The translations under genes were made by a program, and so were the position numbers. Below the pieces are notes generated by a model. It saw nothing but the letters and a program-made list of their open reading frames with translations, searched no databases and had not been told where the DNA came from. This document shows, piece by piece, positions 1 to 7,294 of a DNA stretch of 26,571 nucleotides (the stretch's first letter is position 1; every line of letters starts with the position of its first letter). The stretch spans positions 1-26,571 of the forward strand of contig DNHN01000069.1 in NCBI GenBank assembly GCA_003485825.1, read 5' to 3'. This DNA is from Bacteroidota bacterium. GTDB lineage: Bacteria > Bacteroidota > Bacteroidia > NS11-12g > UBA9320.

Positions 1-9
1 ATTCGTGAC

Positions 10-768
10 TTACCAATCCGCACTTGGATCAATGGTATACACCTCAGTCATTTCTTTTAGCAATGGCTGTAGATGCTCAGTGTGCTCTCCTTTTCTACCG
101 CCGTATATTGGTTTCCAGCTTGCAGGACTCGGGATTATGAGGTTACTTTTTTCTAGGAGTGGAGTGACCATAGCTATCCATTTTTCTTGCAGAGCTGCCT
201 CTCCCATGAATATATTTTCTTTGATGAGGAGTTCTTCGGCCGGACCAGGTTCAAACATTCCGAGAGCGTAATTCCAAGCATAGTTAAGGCTCTCCTGCAT
301 TTTACCATTGCTCTCCTCATTCCCATGTCCCAACTGATGTACCCAGGTATTGGCGTGCATGGTATGGTATTTTATTTCACCAAAAAACTTCTTTGCGACC
401 TGAGCCAATGGCTGATATGCAGAAGATTTGAGGTTTTCGAAACGGAGATACTCTGCAAAATCAAATAGGAAATGACGCATAAGACTAAAGTCATATCCAC
501 CGATAGGCAGTTCTACTAGCTGTGAGCAGTGAAATTGTGGTGCATTACGAGTGAATGCTACCGTATCGGCTTCTGCTTCACCCAGTTGGTGTAATAAATT
601 ATAAATGTGCTCACTTTGGCCCATTTTGTCTTGTGCCATACTAGAGAATGCAATATCCTCTTCTAACACAGGACCAAGTCCATTCCATTCACTGTTTCTA
701 TGACCGATTATAAGCTGGTCATCTGCTATTTTATAGAGTAATTCTTTTAATGCTTGTATGCTGTCCAT
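10..768 (-). CDS. paaC: Phenylacetyl-CoA epoxidase subunit PaaC
   Basis: Structural subunit of the multicomponent monooxygenase that turns phenylacetyl-CoA into its ring-1,2-epoxide in the cytoplasm; it pairs with catalytic PaaA. The 252-residue product has the usual length and the family's N-terminal signature at about residues 15-51 (ADDQLIIGHRNSEW, then LEEDIAFSSMAQDKMGQ), plus ferritin-like helices. In known members PaaC has the ferritin fold without a working diiron site. It starts 44 bp after paaB and is complete: the TAA lies at 10-12, so only 9 bases remain before the window edge, where paaD would be expected by operon convention (not visible). No promoter is evident in the paaB-paaC gap, so it is probably co-transcribed with paaB. 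Confidence 0.95.
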   Translation of the reverse strand: MDSIQALKELLYKIADDQLIIGHRNSEWNGLGPVLEEDIAFSSMAQDKMGQSEHIYNLLHQLGEAEADTVAFTRNAPQFHCSQLVELPIGGYDFSLMRHFLFDFAEYLRFENLKSSAYQPLAQVAKKFFGEIKYHTMHANTWVHQLGHGNEESNGKMQESLNYAWNYALGMFEPGPAEELLIKENIFMGEAALQEKWIAMVTPLLEKSNLIIPSPASWKPIYGGRKGEHTEHLQPLLKEMTEVYTIDPSADW

Positions 769-812
769 TTCTTCAATTATTAGTTTTTTATGTTAGAAGT
801 AGTGATTCCCTA

Positions 813-1190
813 TTAGACTTCGTCTGTAGATTTCATCCCACGTTCCTTAAATGCTTGTATGCGATCCATTACCTTATATGAGGCTGGATTTCTATATAGT
901 TTGTCTGGTGCTGTGGTGAATATGTCATCGTCTTCATACTCCGTGGCACTGATACAGCTACTAGGGGTCACCCATATGTTGGCTGTTACTTCTCTACGCG
1001 CATATTGCTCTTTAGCATAAAGCAAAGCCATGTCAGCATTAGGTGCATGCACTATCCCAACGTGCTTGTGTTGTGCTCCTCGTTTATTTTGATGAAATAC
1101 TTCATACGTCTGAAAATGGATAAGACCATCTACATCATTATGATTTCCGCCAGTGAGCTTAGACCTAGATATTCTAGGGTCTAAGGACAT
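813..1190 (-). CDS. paaB: Phenylacetyl-CoA epoxidase subunit PaaB
   Basis: Small subunit that bridges PaaA-PaaC heterodimers in the phenylacetyl-CoA epoxidase. The core YEVFHQNKRGAQHKHVGIVHAPN followed by ALLYAKEQYARRE and NIWV is the PaaB signature. Relative to the short proteobacterial form there is an N-terminal stretch of roughly 20-25 residues beginning MSLDPRIS, which I recall as common in Bacteroidota homologues. An in-frame ATG at 1217 would add nine residues but would overlap the upstream gene by 28 bases, inside that gene's conserved C-terminal sorting tail. I prefer the ATG at 1190, which overlaps the upstream stop as TAATG and suggests translational coupling. The gene order is unusual because a secreted-protein gene, not paaA, lies directly upstream. 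Confidence 0.93.
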   Translation of the reverse strand: MSLDPRISRSKLTGGNHNDVDGLIHFQTYEVFHQNKRGAQHKHVGIVHAPNADMALLYAKEQYARREVTANIWVTPSSCISATEYEDDDIFTTAPDKLYRNPASYKVMDRIQAFKERGMKSTDEV

Positions 1191-2587
1191 TATTGTTTTA
1201 TTATTTTCTGTGTCCATTGCTGGTTTATATTAGTTATATGTATAAAATATAGCCCACTTGATATAAGTGAGGTGTTAATAGTTGTCAATCCTGCTTGTAG
1301 TGGTCCGTTAGCCACAGTTTTCCCTGTTAGATCATTTATCGTATATGTCCCACCTGTAGATGTAATGCTAAGCAGGTCATTGACCGGATTCGGGTAGTAA
1401 TTGATGTCAGATTGTACCTCCTCAATTGAAAGTTTTAGAGGGGTTGGTTTCATGGCAAACGATAGATTATCTAGGAATAGCTTCGTATCCAAACCATATT
1501 CACCGCCATCATCGTTTCCAGAATAAAAAATAAGTGCAGCACTATCGGGAGTAAATGTGCTATTGTAGCTCAGCGGCATACTAAAAAAAGTCCATTCGGA
1601 AGCCGCTTCACTGATGTACAGATTATTGTTTGACCTAGTTCCTCCATCAGTAGCATATGTTCGTATATTTATTCTAGCGGTATCAGGACCATCTGGCAGA
1701 AATTTATAGTATCCCTGCAAGTATTTAAAGGTGTCTGTAAACGGTATGTGAGGCGTGTAGTAATCATTGTTTTCTTCTCCTAAAAAGGCGTAACCTCTTT
1801 GCACTTTAGTGCCACTCCTGTAGTTTTGGATTACTAGAGCATAATCACCGGTATGAGCGTCAGTTTCCGAACCCTGGGAACAAGAAGGGGTACTTAAAAA
1901 AGAAGTATACGTGTCGTAGACTAGTAAATCGATGGACCTCCATTCTTTTGGGAATTCTACGCCGACATTATACCAATCTTCAAATCCGCTGTTTTCAAAA
2001 GTTCCTACACGTTGGCCTATGTTTTCGAAGGCTATATCATCATATATAACGTAGCCATCTCCATCTACTACATTTTCTATATAAGAGTATAAATAGAGCC
2101 AGGCGCTGTCGATAGTTCTATTGCCAGAGGAATTCCATTCTATGGGTATTGAAAACTTCACAAAGTTGCCTGCACTGTTACCTGTAAATTTAAAATCTAC
2201 CTTCCCTTTGTAGGTTCCTTTTTCTCTGAGCACTACATTAAACCGAGCTGTATCACCTATTGCGAGGTCATATTTGCACCAAAAAGAGATACTTAATGCG
2301 TCCCCAGATACTGCTGCTCCGTTTATCTCCTGCTTATTGTTGTAGTCCAAGTTTCGTGCATATCCCACTGTTCCATTGGATGTTTCACTAAATGTATTGA
2401 TGAGTTTCAGTGCATAGCTACCTTCCTTTGAGTCTGCAGTGCGTTCCACATTTCTGGTAGGAGAATACCATCCAGATAGTTTAAAATGATCGCGCACCTC
2501 CCATTGTTCAAAATCACCGTTAGGTATAGTTTGGGCAAAAATCAGAGTGCTTAAGCACATTAGTATGTAGGTGAAATGGTACTTCAT
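1190..2587 (-). CDS. T9SS-exported protein with two carbohydrate-binding-like domains
   Basis: The predicted product has 465 residues and is exported across both membranes by the type IX system. It opens with a signal peptide (MKYHFTYILMCLSTLIFAQ), then has two similar beta-rich modules, each starting with an N-x-x-FE-x-W motif (NGDFEQW near residue 22, NSGFEDW near 197). These resemble CBM4/9- or PCMD-like jelly-roll folds. From about residue 393 comes a type A sorting domain (NYYPNPVNDLLSI, GLYFIHI, QKIIKQ). The longer reading frame upstream (to 2671) would put 28 residues before the signal peptide, so the ATG at 2587 is chosen. No enzyme motif is visible and the ligand is unknown. It sits between paaA and paaB, where no exported protein is expected, and a terminator-like hairpin separates it from paaA. 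Confidence 0.85.
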   Translation of the reverse strand: MKYHFTYILMCLSTLIFAQTIPNGDFEQWEVRDHFKLSGWYSPTRNVERTADSKEGSYALKLINTFSETSNGTVGYARNLDYNNKQEINGAAVSGDALSISFWCKYDLAIGDTARFNVVLREKGTYKGKVDFKFTGNSAGNFVKFSIPIEWNSSGNRTIDSAWLYLYSYIENVVDGDGYVIYDDIAFENIGQRVGTFENSGFEDWYNVGVEFPKEWRSIDLLVYDTYTSFLSTPSCSQGSETDAHTGDYALVIQNYRSGTKVQRGYAFLGEENNDYYTPHIPFTDTFKYLQGYYKFLPDGPDTARINIRTYATDGGTRSNNNLYISEAASEWTFFSMPLSYNSTFTPDSAALIFYSGNDDGGEYGLDTKLFLDNLSFAMKPTPLKLSIEEVQSDINYYPNPVNDLLSITSTGGTYTINDLTGKTVANGPLQAGLTTINTSLISSGLYFIHITNINQQWTQKIIKQ

Positions 2588-2631
2588 TGGGTTTCTATCT
2601 GCTTTTGACGTATTCCAAAGTACGGTGTATT

Positions 2632-2646
2632 TAGTCAAAAAGACTA
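2632..2646. repeat. Inverted repeat TAGTC-A5-GACTA upstream of the T9SS gene
   Basis: A perfect 5-bp inverted repeat with a 5-base A/T spacer lies 45 bp before the T9SS gene's start. It could be a small hairpin in the mRNA leader or a protein site. No convincing TAnnTTTG box was found in this 114-bp gap; TACTTTG nearer the gene is one base short of the consensus. Confidence 0.3.
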
Positions 2647-2664
2647 CACACAATTTATAAAATT

Positions 2665-2690
2665 GCCCCACAGCATTAGCCCTGTAGGGC
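2665..2690 (-). terminator. Terminator-like hairpin after paaA
   Basis: On the minus strand GCCCTACAG pairs with CTGTGGGGC (nine pairs, one of them a G-T wobble) around an 8-base loop, and AATTTTATAAATT follows. It begins 11 bp past the paaA stop. This is a good intrinsic-terminator shape, although the T run is short (four). If active, it would cut transcription between paaA and the T9SS-paaB-paaC genes. Confidence 0.6.
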
Positions 2691-2701
2691 GTATTTGTTT
2701 C

Positions 2702-3685
2702 TTATGCAAATGGTCTGACGTGAACGGCTTCTTCATTGTTTATAGCACGAGCTACCCATCTACCGTTTTCTTCTGCCATACGACGTACAGCAAGTCTTTC
2801 AGCATTACAAGGGCCATCTCCGTTTATGACTCTTTTGAATTCGTCCCAATCTGGCTCAGTGTAATCCCATAGGCCAGTTTCTTCATTTTTCTTAAGTAAT
2901 GGATCTGGAAGTGTAAGACCTAAGTCCCATATTTTCGGAATATACATGTCCATAAACTGCTGACGCATAGCATCATTACTTGCCATTTTTACTTTCCAAC
3001 GCATCAACGTTTCTGAGTGTACCGAAGCTTTGTCACTTGGTCCAAAGAAGTGCATCAATGGTGGCCACCATCTGGTCATCGCAGCCTGTACCATTTCGCG
3101 TTGTTTTTTAGTTCCTGTAGCAAGGTGTACTACATTATCATGACCGTACTTTAGGTGAAAAGACTCCTCATAGCAGATACGCTCTAGAGCTCTGCAGTAT
3201 GGCCCGTATGAACCTTTACTATTTGCCAGTTGGTTTACGATAGCGCCAGCATCTACTAGCCAGGCTATTACTGCACTGTCTGCCCACGTTAGAGCAGGGT
3301 AGTTGAATATGTTAGAATACTTAGACTTACCAGTGATAAGATCATTCATCATATCTTCACGGCTTTTACCTAGTGTTTCGGCAGCAGAATAGAGTAACTG
3401 TGCGTGTCCTACTTCGTCTTGTACTTTTGCCATTAGAGCTAGTTTACGTCTGAAGCCTGGAGCACGGGTAATCCACGTACCTTCGGGTAGTGAACCTATT
3501 ATTTCAGAGTGCGCATGTTGCTCTATCATTCGAATGAGCTGCTTGCGGTACATGGCAGGCATCCAATCTTGAGGCTCAATTTTGTCTCCTTTGTCTATTC
3601 TCGCTTGAAAAGCAGCTAAAAGTTCTGGAGTTTCTTCTTGTCCTTCAAATTTTTCGTTTGGGTCTATATAAGCGTTTCCGTACAT
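2702..3685 (-). CDS. paaA: Phenylacetyl-CoA epoxidase catalytic subunit PaaA
   Basis: Catalytic diiron subunit of the phenylacetyl-CoA 1,2-epoxidase, the committed step of aerobic CoA-dependent phenylacetate breakdown. At 327 residues it is typical of the family. Candidate diiron ligands fall at the family's spacing: E61 ([11 protein letters not shown]), E91 and H94 (QDEVGHAQ), D145 (WLVDAGA), and E174 and H177 ([13 protein letters not shown]), so the enzyme looks intact. The start at 3685 lies 27 bp after the repressor gene's stop with no terminator between, so the two should share the promoter near 4334. The next gene is not paaB but a T9SS cargo gene. Confidence 0.97.
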   Translation of the reverse strand: MYGNAYIDPNEKFEGQEETPELLAAFQARIDKGDKIEPQDWMPAMYRKQLIRMIEQHAHSEIIGSLPEGTWITRAPGFRRKLALMAKVQDEVGHAQLLYSAAETLGKSREDMMNDLITGKSKYSNIFNYPALTWADSAVIAWLVDAGAIVNQLANSKGSYGPYCRALERICYEESFHLKYGHDNVVHLATGTKKQREMVQAAMTRWWPPLMHFFGPSDKASVHSETLMRWKVKMASNDAMRQQFMDMYIPKIWDLGLTLPDPLLKKNEETGLWDYTEPDWDEFKRVINGDGPCNAERLAVRRMAEENGRWVARAINNEEAVHVRPFA

Positions 3686-3712
3686 ATTTTTCTAGGTTTA
3701 AAATTATAAGTA

Positions 3713-4297
3713 TTAATATTTAATTGAGTTTTCTTTTTCTAATCCAGAGAGTATAAAAGCACTCAGTTTTTCTGCTATTTGTTCTGGGTTTAAGGTGCCA
3801 TTGGGTTTGTACCATTCCACTATCCAATTTACGCTGGAGAGAATGGTCAAGGCGGCAAACTTTCTATCTGTTTCTTTAAAAACACCTTCGTCTATTCCAG
3901 TTTGCACGATTTCTCTAAATCCTGCCTCGTATACATTTCTCTTGGCTATAAATTGGTCCAATGATTCTCCCGTTAAGTTTCGCCAATCACGAATAAATAT
4001 AAGGGCAGAATCTAGGTGGCTTGTCAATATCTCTACGTGTAATTTGATAGCCATACGCAGTTTTTCTTCTGCATTAAAATAAATGTCATTGACTTCTTTT
4101 ACGGCTAATTCAAATTTGTCTGCCATTTCAAAGCAGGTAATTTTTAGGATGTCTTCTTTACTTTTAAAATGTGAGTAAAGGCTTGCAGGCTCCATGTCGA
4201 GTGCTTTGGCAATGTCACGCACAGAGGTCGCAGCATACCCTTTCTCTTTGAGAACACTTTGGGATAGGGATAATATTTCTTTTTTACGTTCAGTCAT
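3713..4297 (-). CDS. TetR-family repressor, PaaR-like
   Basis: A 194-residue TetR/AcrR-type regulator. Residues 5-50 form the DNA-binding domain with the helix-turn-helix at about 25-44 (SVRDIAKALDMEPASLYSHF), and the all-helical remainder is the ligand and dimer domain. It is the first gene of the paa unit, and its own promoter carries a perfect inverted repeat at 4312-4325, so autoregulation and control of paaA are expected. By analogy with Thermus PaaR the inducer would be phenylacetyl-CoA; that is inference from context and from the operator, not from ligand-pocket residues. A general acyl-CoA-responsive regulator is the alternative. Confidence 0.85.
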   Translation of the reverse strand: MTERKKEILSLSQSVLKEKGYAATSVRDIAKALDMEPASLYSHFKSKEDILKITCFEMADKFELAVKEVNDIYFNAEEKLRMAIKLHVEILTSHLDSALIFIRDWRNLTGESLDQFIAKRNVYEAGFREIVQTGIDEGVFKETDRKFAALTILSSVNWIVEWYKPNGTLNPEQIAEKLSAFILSGLEKENSIKY

Positions 4298-4311
4298 AAG
4301 TCGACCACAAA

Positions 4312-4325
4312 CTAACGTTCGTTAG
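4312..4325. promoter_or_regulatory. Likely operator CTAACG-TT-CGTTAG
   Basis: A perfect 6-bp inverted repeat with a 2-bp spacer. One base separates it from the -7 box on its right, so it covers the expected transcription start of the repressor-paaA unit. It fits the pattern CNAACGNNCGTTNG that I remember for the PaaR operator of Thermus thermophilus (memory, not checked). I found no second copy elsewhere in the window. Confidence 0.7.
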
Positions 4326-4326
4326 G

Positions 4327-4358
4327 CAAATATAGTTTTTGAGTTGGAGAAATACAAA
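4327..4358 (-). promoter_or_regulatory. Promoter of the repressor-paaA unit
   Basis: Reading the minus strand: TTTG (4358-4355), 20 bases, then TATATTTG (4334-4327). Both elements match the Bacteroidota -33/-7 consensus (TTTG and TAnnTTTG) with typical spacing. The -7 box is 29 bases before the ATG, so this unit has a leader, and the operator lies inside it. Confidence 0.8.
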
Positions 4359-4387
4359 TGCTGAGAGAAAACTCGAATGGTAATCGG

Positions 4388-4395
4388 TATATTTG
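4388..4395 (+). promoter_or_regulatory. -7 box four bases before the DUF72 start
   Basis: TATATTTG matches TAnnTTTG exactly and is followed by AACA and the GTG start, predicting a leaderless mRNA. No clear -33 TTTG at normal spacing. Confidence 0.6.
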
Positions 4396-4399
4396 AACA

Positions 4400-5287
4400 G
4401 TGAAATTTGGCAAAGTTGAACATCCAGGAGCATTAGACCTCAGTCTACCAGCAGACCATGTAGACACTAAAGGCGTATTATCGGCTGGAGGCTATTTTGA
4501 TAAGAAGCCAAAGGTATTCATCGGTTGCCCAAGGTGGGCCAAAGCAGACTTGAAAGGGTTTTACCCTAAGGGAACTAAGGATGAACTGACCTACTACTCT
4601 AGCCAGTTCAATAGCATAGAGATGAATGCATTTTACTACCGCATATTCCCTACAAGCACTGTAGACAAATGGTACGAACGTTCTGCTCCAAACTTCACCT
4701 TTTTTCCAAAAGTACCTCAGCTTATTAGTCAATTCAGAAGACTAAAAAACTGCGAAAATGAACTGAATGACTACCTCGTAAGTATCTCACATTTCAAAGA
4801 AAAGCTAGGAACGGTTTTTCTACAGATGAATGACAATTACGGTCCGAGTAACTTTGATGACTTGGCAGCTTTTATAGAACAATGGCCAACAGATCTTCCG
4901 CTAAGTGTAGAGTTGAGGCATAGTGAATGGTTCAATGACCTTTTAGTAGCAGACAAGCTATACGCATTGTTAGAAGAAAACAACGTGTGCCAAACAATTA
5001 CGGATACTGCCGGTCGTAGAGATATTATGCATATGCGCTTGACGAACAATGAGTGTTTTGTGAGATTCACGGGAGCCAATCACCCGAGCGATATCGATAG
5101 ACTAGATGAATGGTTTGAGCGACTTACCGAGTGGAAAGAGCAAGGTGTGCAGCAAATCAATTTCTTCATACACCAAACGATAGAAAAGGACCTGCAAATG
5201 TTATCTGCTCGCCTCATAGAAAAGATAAACAAGGATTGGGGGTATGATATGCACGTGCCCGGAAGTGAGCAAGGGAGTTTGTTTTAG
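4400..5287 (+). CDS. DUF72 family TIM-barrel protein
   Basis: A 295-residue cytoplasmic protein of the DUF72 (YecE-like) family, a TIM-barrel fold with no settled biochemical role. Family features are the strand-1 segment IGCPRWAKADLKGFYP, the YYSSQFNSIEMNAFYY block, FTFFPKVP, the SVELRHSEW segment and the C-terminal VQQINFFIHQ. The start is GTG: the beginning MKFGKVEHP resembles, as I recall, other Bacteroidota DUF72 proteins, and a perfect -7 box ends four bases upstream. It diverges from the paa repressor and converges on the exonuclease III gene, with a structured terminator between. Confidence 0.88.
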   Translation: MKFGKVEHPGALDLSLPADHVDTKGVLSAGGYFDKKPKVFIGCPRWAKADLKGFYPKGTKDELTYYSSQFNSIEMNAFYYRIFPTSTVDKWYERSAPNFTFFPKVPQLISQFRRLKNCENELNDYLVSISHFKEKLGTVFLQMNDNYGPSNFDDLAAFIEQWPTDLPLSVELRHSEWFNDLLVADKLYALLEENNVCQTITDTAGRRDIMHMRLTNNECFVRFTGANHPSDIDRLDEWFERLTEWKEQGVQQINFFIHQTIEKDLQMLSARLIEKINKDWGYDMHVPGSEQGSLF

Positions 5288-5291
5288 GGAG

Positions 5292-5348
5292 TTTTGTCAG
5301 TTTGAGTGATTCTGCATAAGCAGAATTGTATCGAAAACTAAGACAAAA
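5292..5348. terminator. Nested bidirectional terminator-like structure
   Basis: Outer arms TTTTGTC-AGTTT (5292-5303) and AAACT-AA-GACAAAA (5335-5348) pair with a two-base bulge. They enclose an inner hairpin ATTCTGC-ATAA-GCAGAAT (5309-5326). It lies between two convergent genes and overlaps the last codon of the exonuclease gene. The T/A-rich outer arms give T runs on both strands, fitting bidirectional termination. Confidence 0.5.
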
Positions 5349-6099
5349 TAACCCCCACCGGACAATGGTCACTGCCAAACGTGTCGTTATCGATAAAGGC
5401 ATCAGTCACCTTAGGTAGCAAGACGTCAGAAACCAAGAAGTAATCTATACGCCAACCAGCGTTATTTGCTCGTGCATTGAATCGTGAAGACCAAAAACTG
5501 TATTTTACTTCTTCAGGATTTAACTCACGGAAAGAGTCCTTCAATCCGATGCTAAGTATGCAATCTAGTCCATCTATTTCTTTTTGGGTATAGCCACTTG
5601 TTTTGTTGTAGTTGGACTTGTCATTTTTCAGGTCTATGGCAGCGTGTGCTACGTTGAAGTCTCCAGTTACTACTATGGGTTTATGTTTCTGTAAATCAGC
5701 TAAATAGTTCTTAAAATCTTGGTCCCATGTTTGGCGATAGTCTAGTCTTTTTAGTCCTGCTCCACTATTGGGAACGTACACATTTATGAGATAGAAATCT
5801 GCATACTCAGCACAGATTATACGGCCTTCATCATCGTGTTCTTCTATGCCCATATCTGTAGTCACGGCTATAGGCTCTGTTTTTGACAGTATAGCCACTC
5901 CACTATATCCTTTTTTGGTAGCCGAATTAGAGTAGATATGAAAACCTTGGAGGTCTGCTAATGCTTCTTGTACCTGATCATCTTGAGCCTTGGTTTCTTG
6001 TAGACAATAGATATCCGCACCACTGTCGTGTATGATATCAATTAAGCCTTTTTTTACAGTGGCGCGCACGCCGTTTACATTCCAAGAGATAATTTGCAT
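5338..6099 (-). CDS. xth: Exodeoxyribonuclease III (AP endonuclease)
   Basis: Base-excision-repair enzyme that cuts 5' of abasic sites and degrades one strand of duplex DNA from the 3' end. The 253-residue protein is a complete endonuclease/exonuclease/phosphatase-fold domain with the expected active-site set: N7 (WNVNG), E35 (LQETK), Y108 (VYVPNSG), D147 and N149 (GDFNVAH), D219 (WRIDYFL), and D244-H245 (GSDHCPV). It starts 9 bp after the Gre-like gene with no promoter between, so both are probably read from the promoter at 6567-6597. A transcription-elongation-like factor beside a repair enzyme may be meaningful or incidental. Confidence 0.96.
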   Translation of the reverse strand: MQIISWNVNGVRATVKKGLIDIIHDSGADIYCLQETKAQDDQVQEALADLQGFHIYSNSATKKGYSGVAILSKTEPIAVTTDMGIEEHDDEGRIICAEYADFYLINVYVPNSGAGLKRLDYRQTWDQDFKNYLADLQKHKPIVVTGDFNVAHAAIDLKNDKSNYNKTSGYTQKEIDGLDCILSIGLKDSFRELNPEEVKYSFWSSRFNARANNAGWRIDYFLVSDVLLPKVTDAFIDNDTFGSDHCPVGVILS

Positions 6100-6108
6100 A
6101 GGACGAAA

Positions 6109-6555
6109 TTAAGCTACTGAAACTATCTTCTCTTTGTTTCCTCCAAATATGACTTCAGTGCCCTTTTTCTTTCCCATCAACTGCTGTCCAATAGGCGAAG
6201 CAGAGGAAATAGCGAAAACTGTATCTTTACCTATTTCTATTTTGCCAAGACCTACACAGAGGTACATCATTTTTTTATCCGTAGTGATAAGCGCACCTAA
6301 CTGCACGGAGTCACATACCTTTTTTGGTGATATGTTACTCAGTAAAGTCATCTCGCGGTGTGCTATATTAATAGTCTGATTGAGGCGGTCTAGTTCCTCT
6401 TGACCCATTGCTCGTGCGGTTTCAAATTTATTGCCTGCGGTACTATTATCTTCTCCTATTATAGATTCTTGGACCTTGTCTATAGCATTTTGGAGTTCTT
6501 TTATTTTTGTTTGCTGCTTGGCCATACAAGCTGCGTGTATATCTGATTTATTCAT
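6109..6555 (-). CDS. GreA/GreB-like protein
   Basis: A 148-residue protein with the layout of transcript-cleavage factors: an N-terminal helical hairpin (about residues 10-72, with the acidic tip near GEDNSTAGNKFETA) and a C-terminal FKBP-like GreA domain (about 80-147, with ISSASPIGQQLMGKKKGTEV close to the GreA C-terminal signature). Acting at the RNA polymerase secondary channel is therefore the best inference. It is divergent enough from canonical GreA that it is probably a lineage-specific paralogue. First gene of a two-gene unit with exonuclease III. Confidence 0.75.
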   Translation of the reverse strand: MNKSDIHAACMAKQQTKIKELQNAIDKVQESIIGEDNSTAGNKFETARAMGQEELDRLNQTINIAHREMTLLSNISPKKVCDSVQLGALITTDKKMMYLCVGLGKIEIGKDTVFAISSASPIGQQLMGKKKGTEVIFGGNKEKIVSVA

Positions 6556-6566
6556 ACTTACCTTTC

Positions 6567-6597
6567 CAAATTTAATGCTTTGTTACTTTAGTTGCAA
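6567..6597 (-). promoter_or_regulatory. Promoter of the Gre-like/xth unit
   Basis: Minus strand: TTG (6597-6595), 20 bases, TAAATTTG (6574-6567), then 11 bases to the ATG. The spacing is the same as in the paa promoter. Confidence 0.7.
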
Positions 6598-6617
6598 TAC
6601 TTAAAAACAGAATAACA

Positions 6618-6625
6618 GACATTTG
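6618..6625 (+). promoter_or_regulatory. Possible -7 box before the rhodanese gene
   Basis: GACATTTG differs from TAnnTTTG at the first base. A TTG at 6592-6594 lies 23 bases upstream. The box ends six bases before the ATG at 6632. Confidence 0.4.
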
Positions 6626-6631
6626 TACTCA

Positions 6632-6940
6632 ATGTTAGGATTTATAAAGAAATTATTTGGACCTGGAGTAGACCTGAGCGAAAAGATGAGTGAAGGTGCT
6701 ATAATACTAGACGTACGTAGCCCAGGAGAGTATCAAGGCGGTCATGTGAAAGGGAGTAAAAATATTCCTCTAGACAAGATAGGTGGGAAGATGGAAACCA
6801 TCAAAAAATGGAATAAGCCTGTAATCACTTGTTGTGCTAGTGGCATGCGAAGTGGCAGTGCTGCTAGTATTCTAAAAAGGAATGGAGTAGAGGCCTACAA
6901 CGCAGGGCCGTGGCAAAAGGCGGATAGATTAACAAAATAG
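6632..6940 (+). CDS. Single-domain rhodanese-like protein
   Basis: A 102-residue cytoplasmic sulfurtransferase-type protein. The rhodanese fold is shown by AIILDVRSPGEYQGGHVKGS (about 23-42) and the active loop C68-A-S-G-M-R73, a six-residue C-x4-R loop typical of sulfurtransferases; Cys67 precedes the likely catalytic Cys68. The substrate is unknown. The frame can be extended to a TTG at 6623, but that codon overlaps the promoter-like box, so ATG at 6632 is used. A thioredoxin gene follows 63 bp later in the same direction, a plausible reductant partner. Confidence 0.9.
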   Translation: MLGFIKKLFGPGVDLSEKMSEGAIILDVRSPGEYQGGHVKGSKNIPLDKIGGKMETIKKWNKPVITCCASGMRSGSAASILKRNGVEAYNAGPWQKADRLTK

Positions 6941-6979
6941 TATTGAGTAGCTAGTATTAAGATAAGTAATCTCAATACT
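6939..6979 (+). repeat. 9-bp inverted repeat between rhodanese and thioredoxin
   Basis: AGTATTGAG (6939-6947) and CTCAATACT (6971-6979) can pair around a 23-base loop, starting at the rhodanese stop codon. No T run follows, so it is more likely an mRNA-processing or stability element than a terminator. Confidence 0.35.
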
Positions 6980-7003
6980 CACTACTTTATGGACTTAAAA
7001 AAT

Positions 7004-7294
7004 ATGGCAAATTTTAAAGATATAATCAAGGGAGATATACCAGTTTTGGTAGATTTCAGTGCAGAGTGGTGTGGTCCGTGTAAAATGATGGTGCCTATCT
7101 TAGATCAGGTGAAAAATGAGCTGGGAGATAAGGTGAAAGTCGTTAAAATAGACGTGGACAAAAATCAAGCATTGGCAGGCGCGTATAACGTAAAAGGTGT
7201 CCCCACTTTAATGATATTCAAAGATGGGAAACTCACGTGGCGAGAAAGTGGTGTCAGGCAGGCGAGTGAACTGGTTGGGTTATTGGCAAAATGA
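7004..7294 (+). CDS. Thioredoxin
   Basis: A 96-residue single-domain thioredoxin reducing disulfides in the cytoplasm (no signal peptide). It has [20 protein letters not shown] with the active CGPC motif, and GVPTLMIF with the cis-proline. The frame also has an ATG at 6989, five codons earlier. I prefer 7004 because homologues I recall begin M-x-x-F-x-x-I-I directly before PVLVDF, and an A-rich stretch precedes this ATG. Probably co-transcribed with the rhodanese, because no promoter box is visible in the gap. Confidence 0.92.
   Translation: MANFKDIIKGDIPVLVDFSAEWCGPCKMMVPILDQVKNELGDKVKVVKIDVDKNQALAGAYNVKGVPTLMIFKDGKLTWRESGVRQASELVGLLAK

Noticed and set aside
187..468. Plus-strand ORF of 93 codons opposite paaC
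   Set aside because: Entirely antisense to a well-supported gene, with no family motif and no promoter box.
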